This document shows, in pieces, positions 42,548-46,539 of a stretch of 46,539 bases of DNA (position 1 is its first letter; every line of letters begins with the position of its first letter). A program made the translations under genes and the position numbers. The stretch comes from Lachnospiraceae bacterium (GTDB lineage: Bacteria > Bacillota > Clostridia > Lachnospirales > Lachnospiraceae). The stretch covers positions 1-46,539 of the forward strand of contig VSOC01000018.1 of NCBI GenBank assembly GCA_009774615.1, read 5' to 3'. The notes under the pieces were generated by a model. It made no database searches, was not told the DNA's origin, and worked only from the letters and a program-made list of their open reading frames with translations.

Positions 42548-42916
42548 ATGCGGGAACTTTCAGTTTACTATTGTCCGACATGCGGTTATTATGCCTACTA
42601 CCAGCTGACGAAAAATGCCGTATGCCCCAAATGCAGTGTTAAAATGAAGCTGCTGAACATGCCCTATCAGGAATTTATGGATTTAGATTACGAAGAACGC
42701 GACCGGCTGCTCTCCCAGGAAATCTTAAGGAACTGCCCCTCCGTCGTCACACGGATTACCGCAGCACACAAAGCAGCCAACCAGCGAGAAACCATTGCCC
42801 TGCTCAGTTCAAAAATCAATGAACTGGAAGAAGAAAACAAAAAACTCGACGAAACCATCAGTTGGATGCATCAGACCATCTGGGAAATGATGCGCGAGCG
42901 AAAGGGCCTGGATTAG
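42548..42916 (+). CDS. Small zinc-ribbon and coiled-coil protein
   Basis: I do not recognise a named family. The 122-residue protein starts with a zinc ribbon (Cys9-x2-Cys12 and Cys26-x2-Cys29 in YYCPTCGYYAYY and AVCPKC), then a charged middle (about 38-75) and a C-terminal coiled coil (about 80-118, NELEEENKKLDETISWMHQTIWEMM). It could be a regulatory or assembly adaptor. AAGGAGA lies 7-8 nt before the ATG. It sits between the cell-wall-repeat gene and, convergent, a second small coiled-coil gene at 43107-43256. Confidence 0.8.
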   Translation: MRELSVYYCPTCGYYAYYQLTKNAVCPKCSVKMKLLNMPYQEFMDLDYEERDRLLSQEILRNCPSVVTRITAAHKAANQRETIALLSSKINELEEENKKLDETISWMHQTIWEMMRERKGLD

Positions 42917-42945
42917 AGCGCGGCACAGCACAAAACGCATCCTGC

Positions 42946-42974
42946 GGGGCTGCTTTTTCATTCAAAGCAGCCCC
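42946..42974. terminator. Strong hairpin after the zinc-ribbon gene
   Basis: GGGGCTGCTTT (42946-42956) pairs perfectly with 42964-42974; an outer stem GCACAG (42923-42928) / CTGTGC (42974-42979) may extend it. There is no downstream U-run, so it may act as a transcript-end stabiliser or a factor-dependent terminator between two convergent genes. Confidence 0.5.
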
Positions 42975-42984
42975 TGTGCTCTAC

Positions 42985-43010
42985 GGTTACTGTTCACATG
43001 TTCACAGCAA
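42985..43010 (+). repeat. Dispersed intergenic repeat, copy 6
   Basis: GGTTACTGTTCACATGTTCA followed by CAGCAA, the most complete copy. CTGT and ACAG can pair around TCACATGTTC. Confidence 0.5.
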
Positions 43011-43106
43011 TACTCTACTCCTATCCCCTCTTTCCTGCCTTCTGTTTTTTGCTCCTGCCCTTTTGCCCTCCATGCTTTGCTTCTTAAAAAACTTACTTCC
43101 TGAAAT

Positions 43107-43256
43107 CTACTTCTTTTCCTGCACCAAAATGTACTGATCAATCAGGCGGTTCATCGTAATCCGCATCTGACTAATAATTTTTAGCATTTCATCTCTGTCC
43201 TTTTTTAATTTTTCATTCTCTAATGTCAAAACCTGCAGCTGTGTTTCCATGTTCAT
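43107..43256 (-). CDS. 49-aa coiled-coil protein
   Basis: A short gene below usual length cut-offs. AAGGAGGGG lies 6 nt before the ATG at 43256, one of the best ribosome binding sites in the window. The product is a single charged helix with heptad-like leucines (QLQVLTLENEKLKKDRDEM then MNRLIDQYILVQEKK), ending at TAG. It is convergent with the zinc-ribbon protein at 42548-42916, which also ends in a coiled coil, so the two could interact; that is speculation. A possible 24-codon GTG-initiated frame (43330-43256) overlaps its start as TGATG. Confidence 0.7.
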   Translation of the reverse strand: MNMETQLQVLTLENEKLKKDRDEMLKIISQMRITMNRLIDQYILVQEKK

Positions 43257-43389
43257 CAGACACCCCTCCTTATCATTATTGAGTGTTTCCGGAAAATGCC
43301 CCGGAAGACATGAGTAAGCGCTCCTGTCACGTTTTGGCCTATCCTCCTTCCAGATATTCGTTCAGGTATGCGCTCAAGTCTATGTTGAC

Positions 43390-43418
43390 AATATACGTCT
43401 TTTTGGCGCATTTGAAAA
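43390..43418 (-). promoter_or_regulatory. Possible promoter of the 49-aa gene
   Basis: On the minus strand TTTTCA (43418-43413), a 17-nt spacer and TATATT (43395-43390) lie about 134 nt before the 49-aa start. Confidence 0.4.
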
Positions 43419-43657
43419 GGGAATTTAAACGCACAATTCGACATAAAGTACTTAATTTCAGCAGTATTCTACCCTAATATCCTCTTTTTCAGCACTAAAT
43501 ATGCCATTTTAAAAAGCTGTGTACACTATTTATAGTATCTTCCCTCCCTTTCCTTTTGTCGGATTCTGTTGAAAAAAATTATTGTCCTATAAGTTTAACC
43601 ACCTGTTCATCATCTTTTCCATTAACATTTTTCTCCAAAAATAACCCCTCCATCACC

Positions 43658-43714
43658 CTTTTGCGTTACTTTTTTTCTGCTGTTTTTTCGGCACTGAAAA
43701 AATCGTAACAAAAG
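43658..43714. repeat. Nested inverted repeat beside the recombinase
   Basis: Outer arms CTTTT-GC-GTTAC (43658-43669) and GTAACAAAAG (43705-43714) enclose inner arms TTTTTTC (43683-43689) and GAAAAAA (43696-43702) around GGCACT. The inner part has the 11-6-11 layout of a tyrosine-recombinase core site (8 of 11 symmetrical). It lies 12 bp past the recombinase stop. It could instead be part of a transcript end. Confidence 0.5.
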
Positions 43715-43725
43715 CCCAAAGACCA

Positions 43726-44529
43726 TCACCAGTCCACCACCTGATCGACAATCATCTGCTGTTCCGAACTCGTTTTGCGAAGATAAATTCTTGTCGTTTC
43801 AATGCTTTCATGCCCCATTAAATCCGCCAGCAACGCAATATCATTATATTTTTCCAGGAAATTTTTAGCAAAACGGTGCCGGAAAGAATGAGGATAGACA
43901 ACATTCGGATTAATCTGATAGCGGACGGCAAAATGTTTTAACTGCCCGGCGATTCCCCGGGTGGTAATCCGTTTTCCCTGCTTATTTAAAAAGAAAAAGC
44001 CGCTGGCCTGTTTCTTTTCTCTCAGCCACTCCAGGGTTTCCTTCTGCAAAGTTCTGGGAATATAAATCCGGCGCATTTTCCCGCCTTTAGAATAAATGTC
44101 CAGATACCCCAACTGTACATCCTCCACCTTTATCTGCACCAGTTCACTCACCCTCGCCCCCGTCGCCGCAAGAAAGCGAACAACAAAATACCAGAACCAT
44201 TCCTCATCTCTTTGAAGACAGCTTTTCAGATATGTATAATCCGCCTCGCTGATAACATTTTCCAAAAAGGTCTTTTGTTGCATCTTGATACAGGAAATCT
44301 GCCATTTTTCCTTCTGAATACTTTCCAGATAGCAATTAATTGCCCTTATTCGCAGATTTACCGTCTGCGGCTTGTAATTCTCCTGCAAAAATACCTTGTA
44401 ATCCCGAACCGCCTTGCGGCTTACCGTTCCATACAGGGACTCGTACTGCTTCAGTGCATACAGATAGGACTTCACCGTATTTTCTGATAAATTTAACCCA
44501 CGCAAAAAGTACTCAAACTCTTCTAACAT
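43726..44529 (-). CDS. Tyrosine recombinase (phage-integrase family)
   Basis: The 267-residue protein has an N-terminal SAM-like core-binding domain (1 to about 95) and a catalytic domain with the full set of active residues: Arg in ATGARVSELVQI, Lys in YSKGGKMRRIY, HSFRHRF (His-x-x-Arg), His in MGHESIETTRIY and the nucleophile Tyr in the same segment. GAAGGGGTG lies 7 nt before the ATG at 44529; the ATG at 44547 precedes that site and is rejected. A TATAAT-like -10 lies at 44561-44556. No phage or transposon genes are nearby, so a site-specific switch for the surface-polysaccharide region is a plausible role. Confidence 0.9.
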   Translation of the reverse strand: MLEEFEYFLRGLNLSENTVKSYLYALKQYESLYGTVSRKAVRDYKVFLQENYKPQTVNLRIRAINCYLESIQKEKWQISCIKMQQKTFLENVISEADYTYLKSCLQRDEEWFWYFVVRFLAATGARVSELVQIKVEDVQLGYLDIYSKGGKMRRIYIPRTLQKETLEWLREKKQASGFFFLNKQGKRITTRGIAGQLKHFAVRYQINPNVVYPHSFRHRFAKNFLEKYNDIALLADLMGHESIETTRIYLRKTSSEQQMIVDQVVDW

Positions 44530-44626
44530 AGTGCACACCCCTTCCATTTTTTTCTATTATAGCAAATTGGGACTTTATTTGCACTTTATATCGAAAGATT
44601 TTTACTTTGCCTGCAAAACCTGCACA

Positions 44627-44662
44627 ATAAAAGGCTCCGGAAGTGATACAGCCTCCGGAGCC
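44627..44662 (-). terminator. Terminator of the wzz-type gene
   Basis: On the minus strand GGCTCCGGA (44662-44654) pairs perfectly with TCCGGAGCC (44641-44633) around a 12-nt loop, followed by TTTTATTG. It lies 101 nt past the stop codon at 44763. Confidence 0.78.
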
Positions 44663-44762
44663 ATAATTCCTTTTATGATTATTTTTATGAACCGAAAAAC
44701 AGAAATGCCCTTTTAATTCACTAACCGTTTTCTAACGTTATCTGCCCATCCTCTGCTTCTCT

Positions 44763-46163
44763 TTATTCAAAAACAACACAACCAATCATTTCTTTCTGTA
44801 AATCCCGAACCTTCTCTATCTCCTGTCCCATCATGCCGTAAGTGCTCACCCCTGCCTGTTCTACAAGTACAACACCGTCACATGTAGGAAGCGCCTTAAT
44901 CGTTTCAACATTCTTGAGCATGTTCGATCCGGACACAAGCTCCATTCCCGGAAGCTTGTCGGCAAGCAGATGAGTAACCTCGGCAATCTTCTTTTCATCG
45001 ATTGTACCCGTAACCAGGAGTTTTTTCACCTCATTGGCATAATTACAGATATTTGCCGCAATCAGCGCTGCCTCTTCCTCCGCAGAAGCACTGTAAATCT
45101 TCCCTTCCAGGCGGTTTAGCAGATTATTGACCATACCGGACTTTTTCTCGGAAACAGGGAAAATTCCCAGCACCTTAATGCCCGAACGGCGGCGCAGTTC
45201 CTTCGACGAATACATCTTATCACTCATCACAAAGATAACACAGATAAAGAACACCATCATAAAGCCGCCCAGCACACCGCCCAGTACACCGTACTTAATG
45301 CCGTCTTTAATCGTCGCTGTCGATGCAGAAGTCAGCTTCTCCGGCTCTTCCAGATCATCTAACGCCTGCTGTTTTTCCTCTAAAGACTGCTGCAGATTAA
45401 TTAACTGGTTATTCTTCTCTCTCTGCTGATCGGCCAGAGCCAAATCCACCGTTGCTCCTGTACTCTTGTTCACCGTATTTACCGTGTGCTCGCCGATATT
45501 TGCGGTAATATTCGCCTGAAGCAGCTCAATTCCATCCAGCAGCTTCTTTAAAACGGCCTCTGCATCCTTCTTGCTGGAATTTTTCACCTTCACCGTAAGA
45601 AGATTGGTCAGCTTGCTCGTACTCCCAATCACCGTGCTTCCACGTTCAATCTTAATCAGTTCCTGCAAATACTGAACATCAATCCCCGTGCTCTCTGCAA
45701 TATGCGAAAGAAACGCCACACTGGTCATTACCGACTGATAGGTCTGTAAAATAGTATCCGTATAATCCACATTCTGATAAACCATGCCCGGCATAATCTC
45801 GTAATCCGTCTTAATAAAAATATCCGCCCTGGCTTCATAAATATCATAAGGGCTCATATTCATCAGCACGGACTTCTCCATGTAATTCTGCTGATTTTCA
45901 ATATCCGTCTGCAAATTTCCCAGTTCCCGCTCCAGCGTTTCCTTACTGGTTTCATAAGCATGAAGTTCCTCTTCGTAATTCTCTTCTGCCTCTAAAATAT
46001 TTTCCTCATTTTTTTGATCCCGATAAGTCATAACCGCCTTTACCCCGCCCAGAAGGATGGCAAAGACAATAGCAACAAGCAATATGCCCTTCCATTTATG
46101 TAGCACTGCAAACATTAGATCCTTCAAATCAATTTCCTGCTCATAGGTATTATTCTGATCCAT
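44763..46163 (-). CDS. Wzz-type chain-length protein with a degenerate BY-kinase-like tail
   Basis: The 466-residue membrane protein has a Wzz domain with two helices (about 26-46 and 290-314) and a long extracytoplasmic coiled coil (residues 55-95 and 245-275). The cytoplasmic tail (about 325-466) follows the fold pattern of CpsD/CapB tyrosine kinases (KVLGIFPV, KKLLVTGTIDEKKIAEVTHLL, CDGVVLVEQAGVSTYGMM, EMIGCVVFE). Where a Walker A GxxxxGK[ST] should lie there is GTIDEKK, and there is no tyrosine cluster at the end. GGGAGAGG lies 5 nt before the ATG at 46163; the frame is open to 46271 only through a repeat-rich leader. It probably sets polysaccharide chain length. Confidence 0.85.
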   Translation of the reverse strand: MDQNNTYEQEIDLKDLMFAVLHKWKGILLVAIVFAILLGGVKAVMTYRDQKNEENILEAEENYEEELHAYETSKETLERELGNLQTDIENQQNYMEKSVLMNMSPYDIYEARADIFIKTDYEIMPGMVYQNVDYTDTILQTYQSVMTSVAFLSHIAESTGIDVQYLQELIKIERGSTVIGSTSKLTNLLTVKVKNSSKKDAEAVLKKLLDGIELLQANITANIGEHTVNTVNKSTGATVDLALADQQREKNNQLINLQQSLEEKQQALDDLEEPEKLTSASTATIKDGIKYGVLGGVLGGFMMVFFICVIFVMSDKMYSSKELRRRSGIKVLGIFPVSEKKSGMVNNLLNRLEGKIYSASAEEEAALIAANICNYANEVKKLLVTGTIDEKKIAEVTHLLADKLPGMELVSGSNMLKNVETIKALPTCDGVVLVEQAGVSTYGMMGQEIEKVRDLQKEMIGCVVFE

Positions 46164-46248
46164 GATTTCCTCTCCCTTATTTCTTAATATTTCTTCTTTC
46201 ATCCATAAAATCTCCGCCAGATAACGCCAGAACCAGCCCCACTGTTGC

Positions 46249-46328
46249 CTGCTGTTTTCGTCCTCTGCCAAACCCTGCTGTTCTCATCCTCTGCCAAACC
46301 CTGCTGTTCTCTGCTGATCCCTGCTGTT
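46249..46328 (-). repeat. Direct repeats in the wzz-type leader
   Basis: AACAGCAG (minus strand) recurs four times, starting at 46256, 46282, 46308 and 46328 and running downwards. Two adjacent 26-bp units (46261-46286 and 46287-46312) differ at one base. They lie in the transcribed leader between the promoter and the start codon. Confidence 0.75.
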
Positions 46329-46344
46329 TTCTGCCGCTTACGCT

Positions 46345-46373
46345 ATCATAACACAAGAAAAGAAAGGACACAA
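46345..46373 (-). promoter_or_regulatory. Promoter of the wzz-type gene
   Basis: On the minus strand TTGTGT (46373-46368), a 17-nt spacer and TATGAT (46350-46345) lie about 180 nt before the start at 46163. Confidence 0.6.
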
Positions 46374-46539
46374 TCCTCTTTTTCTTCCAATCATGATTTT
46401 TACGGGAGTTTTCGGAATTCTTAATACTTTTCTTTGTATTTCTTTTGATTTTCTACCAATTTTACTTCCGATAAGGATGCTTATGCGAAGTAAATGGACA
46501 GAACAGGGGCATGAATGGACGTATGGACATTGGAAGTTC
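46374..46539. other. No gene seen upstream of the wzz-type promoter
   Basis: The last 166 bp are AT-rich upstream sequence. I find no ribosome binding site with a convincing frame, terminator or RNA motif. Confidence 0.5.

Larger units (their letters stand above)
43257..43725. other. 469-bp gap between the 49-aa gene and the recombinase
   Basis: It holds the upstream region of the 49-aa gene (a promoter-like pair at 43390-43418, GGAAGGAGG near 43350-43342, a TTCCGG/CCGGAA hairpin at 43287-43306) and the inverted repeat at 43658-43714. The AT-rich middle (about 43440-43650) shows nothing I can name. Confidence 0.5.

Noticed and set aside
43339..43434. 31-codon GTG frame ending in YLNEYLEGG
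   Set aside because: The peptide looks protein-like, but no ribosome binding site precedes the GTG and it overlaps the promoter-like hexamers; without homologues it cannot be supported.
43256..43444. 62-codon frame on minus starting at an ATG near 43444
   Set aside because: The ATG has no ribosome binding site and the protein (basic, low similarity to any fold) spans the promoter and leader of the 49-aa gene. Only its last 24 codons, from an internal GTG, have a plausible start.
46177..46371. 64-codon frame upstream of the wzz-type gene
   Set aside because: It is made largely of the direct repeats of the leader, begins at the promoter -10 and has no ribosome binding site.
1..46539. CRISPR arrays, tRNA/rRNA genes, insertion sequences, prophage genes
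   Set aside because: I looked in the gaps between genes and saw no spaced direct repeats of CRISPR type, no cloverleaf sequence, no transposase and no phage structural genes. The one tyrosine recombinase has no mobile-element context.

Overview
The window looks like a chromosomal segment of an anaerobic Clostridia bacterium, most likely family Lachnospiraceae (Bacillota). The basis is strong AGGAGG-type ribosome binding sites, sigma-A promoters of the TTGACA-17-TATAAT kind, a single-chain SecDF, the SCIFF ribosomal peptide with its radical-SAM maturase (a near-universal marker of Clostridia), a Csp-type subtilisin, glucan/choline-binding-type cell-wall repeat proteins and a wall-polysaccharide locus. 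No rRNA, tRNA, IS element, prophage or CRISPR array was found.

Layout. 1-3.5 kb, minus strand: a secreted protein of unknown function, then a lactonase-like beta-propeller, aroC and rpiB. 3.7-9.6 kb, plus strand: a polyamine-uptake operon (XRE-cupin regulator, potA, potB, a potC-potD fusion) ending with a nagA-family deacetylase, a candidate pseudoknotted RNA and a strong bidirectional terminator. 9.7-13.1 kb, minus: a CsdA/DbpA-type DEAD-box helicase with a 290-nt leader containing an apparent attenuator, and a cell-wall-repeat protein. 13.3-16 kb: an RNA methyltransferase (plus), an acyltransferase and a HAD phosphatase (minus). 16-21.6 kb, minus: the operon scfA-scfB-secDF-tgt-yajC, with a TIGR04086-type membrane protein divergent from it. 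22-29.5 kb: CorC/HlyC-type protein, divergent LspA, Csp-like S8 protease (plus), ClpX-type unfoldase and HtrA. 29.6-40.5 kb, minus: a polysaccharide operon reading TPP enzyme, sugar epimerase, GtrB-like transferase, double-domain glycosyltransferase, rhamnosyltransferase-like enzyme, polyprenyl-phosphate sugar-1-P transferase and an LCP ligase. 40.9-46.5 kb: a second cell-wall-repeat protein, a zinc-ribbon protein, an overlooked 49-aa coiled-coil protein, a tyrosine recombinase and a Wzz-type protein with a kinase-like tail that has lost its P-loop.

How the genes fit together. The 29.6-40.5 kb operon would build a lipid-linked glycan (initiating transferase, glycosyltransferases, sugar-modifying enzymes) and ligate it to the wall (LCP). 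Wzz and the tyrosine recombinase nearby may control chain length and expression. The SCIFF block combines a modified peptide with Sec export parts. The pot operon is a self-contained polyamine importer with its own regulator.

The least explained items are the pseudoknotted RNA after nagA, the helicase leader with a terminator/antiterminator and a short reading frame, the Wzz pseudokinase-like fusion with a repeat-rich leader, the dif-like inverted repeat beside the recombinase, and a dispersed intergenic repeat present at six sites.
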